Source: Bacteroidota bacterium (lineage in GTDB: Bacteria > Bacteroidota > Bacteroidia > AKYH767-A > OLB10). From it: DNA of 64,000 nucleotides. Of the stretch, positions 49,867-58,579 are shown in pieces (within the stretch, counting starts at the first letter, position 1; each line of letters starts with the position of its first letter). Both the position numbers and the translations under genes were made by a program. The DNA lies in contig JADKDR010000009.1 in NCBI GenBank assembly GCA_016714535.1, positions 155,145 through 219,144 of the forward strand, in the 5' to 3' direction. The notes under the pieces are model-generated. The model was given only the letters and a program-made list of their open reading frames with translations, ran no database searches and was not told the origin of the DNA.

Positions 49867-51156
49867 TTAATCGTTCAATTCAAAGGCTCGCTCACCATGA
49901 AGTGCAGCATCCATACCCTGATCCTCTTCTCGCTCTGATACTCTTGCACCACCAGTAATGAACGCACATATTTTAAATACAATGAAGGTGGCTATAGCCG
50001 AATAAGCAACTGTTACCAATACGGCTACCAATTGCGTCCATACCTGAGAAGGATTTCCATAAAGAAGTCCTGCAGCTTTGTTTACCGCAGGATTTGCAAA
50101 TACACCTGTAGCTATTGCACCAAATATTCCAACCATTCCATGCAAACCAAAAGCATCAAGCGTATCATCATATCTGATAAGTTTTTTTAGCTTAACCACG
50201 CAGAAATAACCTACCAACCCCGAACCTAAGCCAATGGCAGCCGCGCCCGCCACATCAACAAACCCGGCAGCAGGAGTTATGCCTACCAACCCGGCAATAA
50301 CACCTGAAGCAATGCCTATAATAGAGTGCTTACGCGAATCGACCCACTCAATCAACAGCCACGACATGCCTCCAATACAAGCCGCAACATTGGTCACCAA
50401 AAACGCATTTGCTGCAATGGCATCAGCTGCAAGTTGGCTGCCGGCATTAAATCCAAACCAACCAAACCACAAAAGTGCCGAGCCAAGTATGGTTAGTTTT
50501 AGTGATGATGGCTTAGCTTTTTCAGAAACAAAATCCCTTCTTTTTCCAAGCATAAATAAGAGCACCAGTCCGGCCACACCGGCATTGATATGAATTACGG
50601 TTCCTCCGGCAAAATCGAGCTCACCGTGGCCACTCAAAAAGCCACCTCCCCAAATCCAGTGAGCAACAGGACAATATACTAAACCAGTCCAAAGAAATGT
50701 GAAAATAATCCATGTCGAGAATTTAATTCGTTCAATGATTGATCCGCTCACAATAGCAATAGTAATTGCAGCAAATGTTCCCTGAAAGGCAACAAACAGC
50801 AATGTTGGTATAGTGTTCGACACATCATTAACACTAATTTCTTTAAGTAAAATATTGCTAAAACTACCTATAATAGAATCCTTACTGCCGAAAACCATAC
50901 TATAACCCACTGTAATCCAAACGATAGTTGCCGAACAGAAGGCCACATAGCTCATTCCAATAGTATTTAAGACGCTACGGGTACGTGTGAGCCCTCCATA
51001 AAACAAGGCAAGCCCGGCAGGTGTCATCAACATCACAAGTGCTGTAGCAACCAACATCCATGCTGTATCGCCACTATTAATTTCATTCCCTGCAAATAAT
51101 AAAAAGGGGTGAAAAATTATTAAAAAAATTAATCCTGATTTCTTGAACTTGGTCAT
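49867..51156 (-). CDS. amt: Ammonium transporter
   Basis: 429 residues with 11-12 membrane helices, preceded by a hydrophobic signal-like segment (about 8-22). Family marks include GGLTRTRSVLNTIGMSY, WIWGGGFLSGHGELDFAGG, GGTVIHINAGVAGL with the pore His, and DAFGLHGMVGIFGAI with the second pore His. It imports ammonium for assimilation by the glutamine synthetase coded just upstream. No PII (glnK) gene lies between or next to them, which is unusual for Amt operons. Confidence 0.95.
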   Translation of the reverse strand: MTKFKKSGLIFLIIFHPFLLFAGNEINSGDTAWMLVATALVMLMTPAGLALFYGGLTRTRSVLNTIGMSYVAFCSATIVWITVGYSMVFGSKDSIIGSFSNILLKEISVNDVSNTIPTLLFVAFQGTFAAITIAIVSGSIIERIKFSTWIIFTFLWTGLVYCPVAHWIWGGGFLSGHGELDFAGGTVIHINAGVAGLVLLFMLGKRRDFVSEKAKPSSLKLTILGSALLWFGWFGFNAGSQLAADAIAANAFLVTNVAACIGGMSWLLIEWVDSRKHSIIGIASGVIAGLVGITPAAGFVDVAGAAAIGLGSGLVGYFCVVKLKKLIRYDDTLDAFGLHGMVGIFGAIATGVFANPAVNKAAGLLYGNPSQVWTQLVAVLVTVAYSAIATFIVFKICAFITGGARVSEREEDQGMDAALHGERAFELND

Positions 51157-51187
51157 AGTTTCTTTTTATGGCATTGAAAAAACATAA

Positions 51188-53383
51188 TTACCTTATAAAG
51201 AGCAATTCGCGGTATTTTGGTAGCGTCCAATGTTCGTTATCAACTACTCCTTCAAGCATATCAACATTTGCCCGTATCTTCTCGAAGTATGGAATAACTT
51301 TGTTGGCATAAGTTGAGGCTTTTTCAAATGCATCTTCCATAGCCCTGGCTTCCATTAATTCATGCTTTAGTCCAACAAGGTCTTTACTTACCTTTTCGGC
51401 CAAATAGGCTATTGGAGAAACCATTTTATCTACCAGGTGTTTTGCCTGAGCTTCTAATCCCATGCTTTTCATGTTATTGTGAACTTCACTCATCCTGTTG
51501 ATGGTTTTATATGCTGCAGGAAGAATAAAGCTGTGGCTCATTTCGAGGAAGAGATTGGCTTCAATATCAACTTTGTTTGTGTAGTTCTCGAGTAAAACAT
51601 CGCATCTGCTTTCCAATTCTTTTGAACTAAAAACCTGTTGACGTTTAAAGACCTGAATTGACTTTTCGGTCAACAAAGATTTTAAAGCTGAGGGTGTATT
51701 TTTATTATTACTTAGTCCGCGTTTCTTTGCTTCTTCTTCCCATTCTTTAGAATACCCATTACCATTAAAAACGATGCGGTTAACAGCATCTTTGTAACTC
51801 TGCAACACTTTTATAATATTGGCTTTTTGGTCGGTATTATTTAAACTGAGTTTGTCTACTTCCGATTTGAAAATTACCAGTTGATCTGCAATTATTGTAT
51901 TTAACACCGTGATAGGAGCCCCACAATGCGCAGAGGCACCCACAGCACGAAATTCAAAACGATTGTCGGTAAATGGGAATGGAGATGTTCTGTTTCTATC
52001 TGTTTGGTCTTTGGTTATATGAGGAATTTTGGTTAGACCAAGATCCATCATCTCTGCTTTGTCTTCCATTTGAGCGGCTAACCCATCAGTCCAGAAATTA
52101 TCAAGCACCTGCTGCAATATGGATCCTGTATATACCGAGATAATTGCCGGTGGCGCTTCATTGGCGCCAAGACGATGATCGTTACCCGCAGTGGCAATAC
52201 TTGCTCTAAGTATATCACCATTATCATGAATAGCTTTAATGATATTGATAAAAAATGTAAGGAAAAGCAAATTGGAGCCTGGAGAATTGCCCGGAGAAAG
52301 AATATTTTTTCCTGTGCTTGTTGACATGGACCAATTGCAATGTTTTCCGCTTCCGTTAAGGCCGGCAAAAGGCTTCTCGTTGAATAGGATTCTGAATTTA
52401 TGTTTCACCGCAGTCTTTTCCATTATCACACGAATTAGTTGATTGTGGTCTACTGCAACATTTGATTCTTCAAACATGGGTGCGCACTCATATTGCCCGG
52501 GAGCTACTTCATTATGTCTTGTAAGAATTGGTATTCCAAGTTTTAGACTTTCAAATTCAAAATCCTTCATAAATTCTTCCACACGCTCAGGTATGGCAGC
52601 AAAATAATGATCATCTAGCTGTTGGCCTTTGGCCGGTTTTCCTCCAAAAATTGTTCTGCCGGTTAGCAAAAGATCGGGACGCGCATTGTAAAACCGCTCA
52701 TCAACAAGGAAGTATTCTTGTTCCCAACCCAGGGTTGAAAAAACGTGACCTATGCTTTCGTCAAAATATTTGCAGACTTCAGTGGCCGCCTTGTTCAAAG
52801 CATGATTTGATTTTAATAAAGGCGTTTTGTAGTCCAGCGCTTCACCGGTAAATGAAATAAATACTGCCGGAACATAAAGTGTCTTTCCTAATTTTGTTTC
52901 CAAAATAAATGCCGGTGATGACGGATCCCAAATGGTGTATGCTCTTGCTGAATGTGTTGCCCTTAATCCTCCTGAAGGAAAACTGGAGCCATCAGTTTCG
53001 CGCTTTACCAATTCGCCCGCAGTAAGGCTTTCAATGCCCTTTATCTCTGGGTTGATGGTAGGTTTATAAAATGCATCATGTTTTTCGGCAGGGGAATCGG
53101 TAAGAGGTTGAAACCAATGTGAAAAATGAGTAACCCCTTTTTCCATTGCCCATTTTATCATTGCCTCGGCCATTTGCTCAACAGTAGATGCTTCTATTGG
53201 TTTTTGCTGCAGCGTTACTCCCCTCATTTTCTGATATACTTCATCGGAAACATAAGCTTTAAGCGTTCGCATATTGAAGATGTTTTCACCAAACAGATCA
53301 GAAATTTTTCTTGAACCGGATGAATTGGAGTGAGTCATCGTTTCGGCATCGACCCCAGAGTTAACAGTGTTAGTTTGATTCAT
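51188..53383 (-). CDS. glnN: Glutamine synthetase type III
   Basis: 731 residues, the length of GSIII, about 250 longer than GSI. Signatures: EVAPGQYECAPMFEESNVAV, NGSGKHCNWSMST, AGNDHRLGANEAPPAIISVY, and RTSPFPFTDNRFEFRAVGAS. It makes glutamine from glutamate, ammonia and ATP in the cytoplasm, as a dodecamer in known cases. It is first in the glnN-amt-usp series. The 786 bases upstream hold palindromic elements but no clear promoter. Confidence 0.96.
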   Translation of the reverse strand: MNQTNTVNSGVDAETMTHSNSSGSRKISDLFGENIFNMRTLKAYVSDEVYQKMRGVTLQQKPIEASTVEQMAEAMIKWAMEKGVTHFSHWFQPLTDSPAEKHDAFYKPTINPEIKGIESLTAGELVKRETDGSSFPSGGLRATHSARAYTIWDPSSPAFILETKLGKTLYVPAVFISFTGEALDYKTPLLKSNHALNKAATEVCKYFDESIGHVFSTLGWEQEYFLVDERFYNARPDLLLTGRTIFGGKPAKGQQLDDHYFAAIPERVEEFMKDFEFESLKLGIPILTRHNEVAPGQYECAPMFEESNVAVDHNQLIRVIMEKTAVKHKFRILFNEKPFAGLNGSGKHCNWSMSTSTGKNILSPGNSPGSNLLFLTFFINIIKAIHDNGDILRASIATAGNDHRLGANEAPPAIISVYTGSILQQVLDNFWTDGLAAQMEDKAEMMDLGLTKIPHITKDQTDRNRTSPFPFTDNRFEFRAVGASAHCGAPITVLNTIIADQLVIFKSEVDKLSLNNTDQKANIIKVLQSYKDAVNRIVFNGNGYSKEWEEEAKKRGLSNNKNTPSALKSLLTEKSIQVFKRQQVFSSKELESRCDVLLENYTNKVDIEANLFLEMSHSFILPAAYKTINRMSEVHNNMKSMGLEAQAKHLVDKMVSPIAYLAEKVSKDLVGLKHELMEARAMEDAFEKASTYANKVIPYFEKIRANVDMLEGVVDNEHWTLPKYRELLFIR

Positions 53384-53796
53384 TTTAAAATTGATTAATA
53401 GATATTATGTACAGTTTAATTAAATTTACGTTTGATGAATTCAGTAATTTTATTTAATGTTATGTATCGAAATTTGTCAATAGAAAATTTTCTACTTTAA
53501 GTTAAATTTTACGAATAAAAGTTTGTTGAATCAACGTTAAGGCCTTAAGTAGAAAAGTCGTGGGCAAACATAAATAAAATTCTAATTTTCAATAAACATT
53601 TTTTTCGACAAAAGGTCAAACCATGCCATTACAAATGAAAGGAAAGTACTAACACTACAAACGTTTAAACAATTCGCAATTAAACAACAATAGATTGTTC
53701 AAAGTTAAACCCAAATTATGCAGTAGAAGTTGATCTAAAAGCCGAGCTATCTGTATTAATTGAGTTAATCGTTATGTAATTGATAATTTCACTTGC

Positions 53797-53907
53797 ATAA
53801 TACCATTAGCTATTATACAACAGGCTAACGCGATTTCTCCCTCTCCTTTGGAGAGGGTTGGGGTAAGGTAAGAAAAGCAACTGTTTTATAAAAGCTAATG
53901 GTATAAT
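53797..53907. repeat. 111-bp palindromic (MITE/REP-like) element
   Basis: Terminal inverted repeats of 27 bases (53797-53823 and 53881-53907) pair at 24 positions, with ACCATTAGCT / AGCTAATGGT at the core. Nested inside is a perfect hairpin CCCTCTCC-TTT-GGAGAGGG (53839-53857). The latter and its translated form PSPKERE are a well-known dispersed palindrome in Bacteroidota and other genomes. It has no gene of its own, consistent with a non-autonomous repeat. Confidence 0.7.
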
Positions 53908-53999
53908 TTGTGTTAAAAGTAATTGCAAACTGACGTATACACTCATAGTTAAACAATCGCAAAAACAAAAATTGCTTTACTATTACACCTAAGCAATTT

Positions 54000-54159
54000 A
54001 GCACGCCCCCCCAGCAAAGCCACTCAATTATGACGACACCCCATGCCGGTGTCGCTGAACACCCCGTTAGAGTATACGGGGCAGGCCTAATAGACAAAAG
54101 CCCCTCGTTTGCTGCGATGCCGGGGGGGCTTTCGTCTATACGGCTAAATGTTACGTGCT
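54000..54159. repeat. Multi-hairpin element after the AraC gene
   Basis: Three stems in a row: CGACACC / GGTGTCG (54034-54054), CCCCGT / ACGGGG (54062-54081) and TAGACAAAAGCCCC / GGGGCTTTCGTCTA (54091-54138, 13 of 14 pairs). All are enclosed by AGCACG (54000-54005) and CGTGCT (54154-54159). It is more GC-rich than its surroundings and lies 10 bases past the AraC stop. It could be a mobile repeat, an attC-like site or a structured 3' region. Confidence 0.5.
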
Positions 54160-54169
54160 GGCGTTTCTG

Positions 54170-55075
54170 TCAATTTAGGTTTCTGTATTCAATTGGAGTC
54201 TTCCCTGTCTTTTGTTTAAAAAGTTTGCTGAAATATTGAGGGTACTCAAATCCTAATGAATAAGCAATTTCTCCAACACTGTTGTCGGAGTTTATCAAAA
54301 TATTTTTGGCTTCTTCAATAAGGTAGTAATGAATATGGTCTTGTGCATTCATTCCTGTTTCCTTTTTGAGCAGGTCACTTAAATAACTGGCAGATAAATG
54401 TATGTTGTCAGCTAAATATTTTACTGTCGGCAAACCAGTTTCTTTCAACTGTTCCGATTTGAAGTAGGATTTTAATAATTTCTCTACCTGCGCAATTGTG
54501 TTTGAATTACTACTTTTTCTAGTAATAAATTGTCTGCCGTAGTAGCGTGAACAATAATTGAGAAGTAATTCAATATTTGAAACTATAAGGGTTTGGCTGT
54601 GATTGTCAATATTTTCTTGTAATTCCGTTGCAATTTTTTGCACACAGTCATATAAAGTTTGTTTTTCTTTTTCAGATAAATGCAAGGCCTCAGCAGTTTC
54701 GTATGAAAAAAAAGTGTATTCATTCATTTTTTCACCTAACGATGTACCACGAAGTAAATCTGGATGAAAGAACAAACCCCAACCCATCATATCGTCTCTC
54801 TTCTCAATCTCACTGTCCATTGTAACCACTTGCTTTGGCGCAATGCAAACCAAACTTCCATCCTGAAAATCATAAGATTGTCTTCCATACCGTATTTTAT
54901 TGGCGCAATAGTTTTTAAACATAATGGAATAGAAATCAGTACTAATCCTTGTACCTTCTTCTACGTATTCATCTACTTTACTAAAATCAACCACTGCAAC
55001 CAATGGGTGATTAGTTTTGTTTTGCACAAAGTGGTTGATTTCGGATATGCTATGTAATTGAATAATTGGTTTCAT
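54170..55075 (-). CDS. AraC-family transcriptional regulator
   Basis: 301 residues. The N-terminal cupin-like sensory domain (about 1-180) precedes a double helix-turn-helix of the AraC/XylS type (about 200-300): VKYLADNIHLSASYLSDLLK, then IGEIAYSLGF-like VGEIAYSLGFEYPQYFSKLF and the closing FKQKTGKTPIEYRN. It probably controls the SDR gene directly upstream (its start lies 1 base after that gene's stop) and perhaps hchA beyond. The ligand is unknown. Confidence 0.92.
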   Translation of the reverse strand: MKPIIQLHSISEINHFVQNKTNHPLVAVVDFSKVDEYVEEGTRISTDFYSIMFKNYCANKIRYGRQSYDFQDGSLVCIAPKQVVTMDSEIEKRDDMMGWGLFFHPDLLRGTSLGEKMNEYTFFSYETAEALHLSEKEKQTLYDCVQKIATELQENIDNHSQTLIVSNIELLLNYCSRYYGRQFITRKSSNSNTIAQVEKLLKSYFKSEQLKETGLPTVKYLADNIHLSASYLSDLLKKETGMNAQDHIHYYLIEEAKNILINSDNSVGEIAYSLGFEYPQYFSKLFKQKTGKTPIEYRNLN

Positions 55076-55076
55076 T

Positions 55077-55895
55077 TTATACTTGGCTCATTACAATTTT
55101 ATCAAATAATCTATCCCCTAAATAAATTCTCATCCAAACCATTGGTTTTGCATATAGCCCAACTCTATATCTTGTTTTTGGTTTTCGTTCATTTATAATT
55201 TTACTCACAGTGTTGGAAATTACAATAGGTTTTGAACCCTTTCCGCTATCAAACAATTTTTTAGTCGCAGCTACTAGTTTGTTTGTGATTGTAGCATAAG
55301 CTCCTTTTGATGAAAATTTACTTAACTGGTTTAACATAACATCAGCAAACTCGGTTCTAATGATTCCCGGCTCTAAAATAACTACATTTATATTAAATTG
55401 TTTAATTTCTAATCTCAAACAATCGCTAAAACCTTCAACTGCATGTTTGCTGGCATGATACCAAGCACCCATTGGTGTGTACATTTTTCCGCCCATGGAA
55501 GAAGTGTTAATAATTGTTCCCATTTTTGCTTTACGCATGTATGGAACGACTATTTGTGTAATTGCCGCTAATCCAAACAAATTTACTTCAAATTGTTGTC
55601 TGGCTTCTTGGATTGGTACGTCTTCAACAGCACCATACAAACCATATCCTGCATTGTTCCAAAGAACATCGATTTTCCCTTCTTGCTTAATGATCGTGTC
55701 CACTGCATTTTGAATGTCACTTGCGTTTGTAACATCCATTTGAATAGGATGCCCACCTAATGTTTTGAGGTCTTGCATTTGGTCAATTCGTCTTGCAACA
55801 GTGTAAACTGTATGTCCTTGCTGAATGAGTTCTTTTGCAGTTTCTTTGCCCATTCCTGAACTTGCACCCGTGATTAAAATTATTTTCTTGCTCAT
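55077..55895 (-). CDS. Short-chain dehydrogenase/reductase
   Basis: 272 residues, classical SDR. Cofactor loop TGASSGMG (residues 8-15), NADP-type RR after strand 2 (ARRID), NNAGYG, and the catalytic Ser/Tyr/Lys in NTSSMGGKMYTPMGAWYHAS followed by K. It has a C-terminal extension typical of membrane-associated or retinol-type SDRs (KPMVWMRIYLGDRLFDKIV). Substrate unknown. Next to AraC and a glyoxalase-type protein, aldehyde or electrophile detoxification is a reasonable guess. Confidence 0.9.
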   Translation of the reverse strand: MSKKIILITGASSGMGKETAKELIQQGHTVYTVARRIDQMQDLKTLGGHPIQMDVTNASDIQNAVDTIIKQEGKIDVLWNNAGYGLYGAVEDVPIQEARQQFEVNLFGLAAITQIVVPYMRKAKMGTIINTSSMGGKMYTPMGAWYHASKHAVEGFSDCLRLEIKQFNINVVILEPGIIRTEFADVMLNQLSKFSSKGAYATITNKLVAATKKLFDSGKGSKPIVISNTVSKIINERKPKTRYRVGLYAKPMVWMRIYLGDRLFDKIVMSQV

Positions 55896-55940
55896 TATTT
55901 TGAATAGTATTATTACTTAATTGGTGGCTTAATAAAATAT

Positions 55941-56837
55941 TTAATTGCTAGCGAATTTTTTAAGTAATTCTTCAGAAATCATTTTTCCTAATTGGTCGCA
56001 GGCCTTTGGACTATCTCCACTAAAAAGTCTGCGATCAATATAAGTGTCTCCTTTAACACCGTCATTAATGACTTTCATACCTTGTTCTTCAAGTTTTTCA
56101 CATTGGAACCAAGGAAGCATGCCCGGTAAATAACCAAGCATGGGAGATTGCTTATCAAATTTATCTGGAAAAGCGGCCAGTTTGTATCCACTATATGGAT
56201 GCGGGCCATCTCCATTTTGAACGGTCGCCATAAGGGCGGCAGGCCCGTGGCAAACGGCAACAAGGTATCGGTCAGTATCTTTTACCCAACGAATCAAAGT
56301 GCCTACATTTTTATCTTCTGGCAAGCCAACCATGGCACCATGCCCGCCAGGTAGAAACAAAGCAACATAATCAGAATCTTCGTTGAGCTTACCATTCGCA
56401 ATCATTTCCGAAAGTGATAACGGACGGTCAAACTTGGATTGATTATTTGCAAGAAATGTAATTACTGCAATATCTTTTTTGGGCACCGACCACTGTTCAA
56501 GAATTGCAGGCTTACCAGTTGGTGTAACCACATCAAAGTTAAACCCTGCATTTACCAAGTGCATCAGAGGTACTGTTGTCTCCTGTACATTTTGCCCTGT
56601 GGAGAACAAAACACCATTAGCCATTTCAAGGTAACGTTCTTCTGTACAAAGGACTAATATTTTTTTATTTCCTGTGTACTTCTTACCTCCGAAGTCTGTG
56701 TGCTTATAGCCACTTTTTTTATCTACACCAAGAAAAAGGCCGAGCGGAGATGGGATGTATCCTCTACCGTCCTTCTCTATAGTAGGGGCGATGCCGAGCA
56801 AACGCTGAAAGAAGTTTGTTTTTGTTTTATTACTCAT
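55941..56837 (-). CDS. hchA: HchA/Hsp31-type glyoxalase III (DJ-1 superfamily)
   Basis: 298 residues. DJ-1/PfpI fold with the HchA-specific N-terminal extension (PSPLGLFLGVDKKSGY). The nucleophile elbow AVCHGPAALM holds the Cys-His pair, and FLPGGHGAMVGLPED and the Glu earlier in the chain complete the site. The family converts methylglyoxal to lactate without glutathione and has chaperone or proposed deglycase activity. It leads the hchA-SDR-araC series on the minus strand. Confidence 0.9.
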   Translation of the reverse strand: MSNKTKTNFFQRLLGIAPTIEKDGRGYIPSPLGLFLGVDKKSGYKHTDFGGKKYTGNKKILVLCTEERYLEMANGVLFSTGQNVQETTVPLMHLVNAGFNFDVVTPTGKPAILEQWSVPKKDIAVITFLANNQSKFDRPLSLSEMIANGKLNEDSDYVALFLPGGHGAMVGLPEDKNVGTLIRWVKDTDRYLVAVCHGPAALMATVQNGDGPHPYSGYKLAAFPDKFDKQSPMLGYLPGMLPWFQCEKLEEQGMKVINDGVKGDTYIDRRLFSGDSPKACDQLGKMISEELLKKFASN

Positions 56838-56968
56838 TTTTCTTGAATTTATAATGCAAATGTCAGGCTAATGAGTCGTTGTTAGTTAATACAAATTCAC
56901 GATTGTTGTATACTTTTTATGGATTGTTAGTTTTGTTATTCGATTCGTGGTCGTCTTACGCTTGCACC

Positions 56969-57290
56969 TAACGTCAGCCTGTGAAATAACCAACTTGCCC
57001 ACAGCTGCACGTTAACAACATGTGGTAAAAATAAAAATTGCAACGACACTGCTGACGGACCTTCAAAAATAAATAAATACACATTACATAGCAGAAGGCT
57101 GCCGGTATCAAATGAAAATATCAAGTTTAGATTGCAACATCGATGTTGAAAATGTTGTACGCTTTATTGATGCATTTGTAAGCAAGCGCGATTTAGTAAA
57201 ATTGAAATTTGAAAAGAGTTCTTGTTGTCGTGGTATTTTAATCTACAATTGGCATAAATCGTATATGGTCATAGTTATGAAATCGCTTCG
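56969..57290 (+). mobile_element. IS1182-like element relic, copy A
   Basis: It begins TAACGTCAGCC and shares about 80 percent of bases with the copy at 60062 over about 245 bases. On the plus strand from 57112 it encodes SSLDCNIDVENVVRFIDAFV, close to the start of IS1182-type transposases, followed by SKRDLVKLKFEK, then loses the frame match. No catalytic part is present. It abuts the palindrome at 57342. The region 56838-57476 holds no other gene. Confidence 0.6.
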
Positions 57291-57341
57291 ATCGCCAAAA
57301 TTTTCAAAAGTGGGTTTTTTCACATCTTGACGCACGGTTGG

Positions 57342-57454
57342 CAGCTACAAGAAGTTGGCGATTTCGAAGCACAAAACTGTCTGTTAGCACCGCACTTGCT
57401 ACGAAGCACAAATCTTCATTTAACCACTGAACCGCCAATTTCTTGTAGGTGCTG
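57342..57454. repeat. 113-bp palindromic repeat, copy 1
   Basis: Arms CAGCTACAAGAAGTTGGCG (57342-57360) and CGCCAATTTCTTGTAGGTG (from 57433) pair at 17 of 19 positions around a 72-base centre. It is followed by GTTATG. A second copy with identical arms and the same length lies at 58455. It sits 22 bases past the stop of the minus-strand YdeI gene. Confidence 0.75.
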
Positions 57455-57476
57455 TTATGCGTTTGCCCTTCTTTTC

Positions 57477-58064
57477 TCATTGTCTGGAATGATTTGCTTT
57501 TATGTTGTCTGTTGCAAGACGCACTGTTTCTTCAATTCGTTTTTGTCTTGTATCGTCTTTCTTAGCGTTGAGTATCCATTCAAGTATTCCCCGTTTTGAT
57601 GAACGTGGAAATTTCACCCAATTTGCAAATGCAATTTTGTTTTTTGAGAATTGTGCTTGTAAGTCGTCTGGAACGGTAATATTCTCTACATCATCCAATG
57701 CTGTCCAAGTCCCATTTTTTTTGGCAATTTCTATCATTTCAAAACCTGCGGATTGCATAAGTCCTTGTTCAATCAGTTTTGCAACTTTCTCTTTGTTAAA
57801 CTTACTCCAATTGCTTTTAGGGTTTCTCTTCGCAAAGAATTGATAATAACTACTCTCATCCCTTTTGTTTGGTTTGCTGTCTATCCAACCAAAACACAAT
57901 GCTTCGTCCACCGCTTCTGGGTAATAAATGCTCGGGATGTCTCTCTCTTTTTTGTAAATGATGAGCCAAACAGATTTTTCTGTTTGGCTATTTTTTTCCA
58001 ACCATTTTCGCCAATCTTTTCGTGTCTTGGCGTGATAAGTATTTATGCCGTTATGTAATTCCAA
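57477..58064 (-). CDS. YdeI/OmpD-associated family protein
   Basis: 195 residues. Family features: W-x-x-WLEKN near the start, SVWLIIYKKE, the conserved YPEAVDEALCFGWIDS, and YYQFFAKRNPKSNWSKFNKE. The C-terminal half has FANWVKFPRSSKRGILEWI and a basic end (KKDDTRQKRIEETVRLA), usual in this family. YdeI-type proteins have been linked to stress and peptide resistance; the molecular function is unknown. It starts 9 bases after the stop of the next gene, so the two form one unit framed by palindromic repeats. Confidence 0.87.
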   Translation of the reverse strand: MELHNGINTYHAKTRKDWRKWLEKNSQTEKSVWLIIYKKERDIPSIYYPEAVDEALCFGWIDSKPNKRDESSYYQFFAKRNPKSNWSKFNKEKVAKLIEQGLMQSAGFEMIEIAKKNGTWTALDDVENITVPDDLQAQFSKNKIAFANWVKFPRSSKRGILEWILNAKKDDTRQKRIEETVRLATDNIKANHSRQ

Positions 58065-58073
58065 CTTATGTGT

Positions 58074-58397
58074 TTATTTAATGTCAAATAACATTTTTGC
58101 TTCATTCCAACTTATTAACTCCCCCCTATTTATTCGTTTGGATTGAATTTTAGAAGAGAATAACTTAGATTGTTTCATCGCTTCTAAATGTGTTCCATGT
58201 CGATAAAACGCATTGATTTCTTCTTCACTAAACCATAGAGTCATTGTATACCAGTGCTTCAAATTCCAGTTGTTGGTTACTTTATACTTTTTGCAATTTG
58301 ATTGTTTCAACTCACTAATAATTTGTGCGTTAAACTTAAAAAAGGCAACTAATTTAGAATATGACTTCAACTCTATTTTAGTAATTGATATTATCAT
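58074..58397 (-). CDS. DUF3291/ABM-like small protein
   Basis: 107 residues. A dimeric alpha/beta-barrel style layout: an N-terminal strand (ISITKIELKS), MTLWFSEEEINAFYRHGTH, LEAMKQSKLF and ISWNEAKMLF. This pattern (M-T-L-W, R-x-G-x-H, A-M-x-x-S) is typical of DUF3291 and antibiotic-biosynthesis-monooxygenase-like proteins. Function unknown. Co-transcribed with the YdeI gene. Confidence 0.65.
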   Translation of the reverse strand: MIISITKIELKSYSKLVAFFKFNAQIISELKQSNCKKYKVTNNWNLKHWYTMTLWFSEEEINAFYRHGTHLEAMKQSKLFSSKIQSKRINRGELISWNEAKMLFDIK

Positions 58398-58454
58398 TTA
58401 ATTATTGAAGGTTTGGTTTGTATTTCATTTTTCTGTCTATTTAATAATGTTTTG

Positions 58455-58567
58455 CAGCTACAAGAAGTTGGCGATTTCGGAGACGAAAACTGTCTGCCAC
58501 CGCTGAACATGATACAAAGGACAAGGCTTCATTTAACCACTGAAACGCCAATTTCTTGTAGGTGCTG
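58455..58567. repeat. 113-bp palindromic repeat, copy 2
   Basis: Same arms as copy 1 (58455-58473 and 58546-58567), same 72-base centre length, roughly 70 percent identical inside (both contain ACTGTCTG and CTTCATTTAACCACTGAA). It is again followed by GTTATG and lies 12 bases past the stop of the minus-strand PQQ-repeat gene. Confidence 0.75.
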
Positions 58568-58579
58568 TTATGGGATGGG

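Larger units (their letters stand above)
53384..54169. other. Gene-free region with palindromic elements
   Basis: Between glnN and the AraC gene. It holds the 111-bp palindrome at 53797-53907 and the multi-hairpin element at 54000-54159. The remainder is AT-rich and should contain the glnN promoter and control sites, though I cannot pick out a convincing TAnnTTTG element. Confidence 0.6.

Noticed and set aside
53825..54097. 90-codon minus-strand frame containing PSPKERE
   Set aside because: The peptide is the usual spurious translation of a dispersed palindromic repeat.
57112..57330. 72-codon plus-strand gene starting MKISSLDCN
   Set aside because: It is the truncated IS1182-like transposase start within relic A, not a functional protein.
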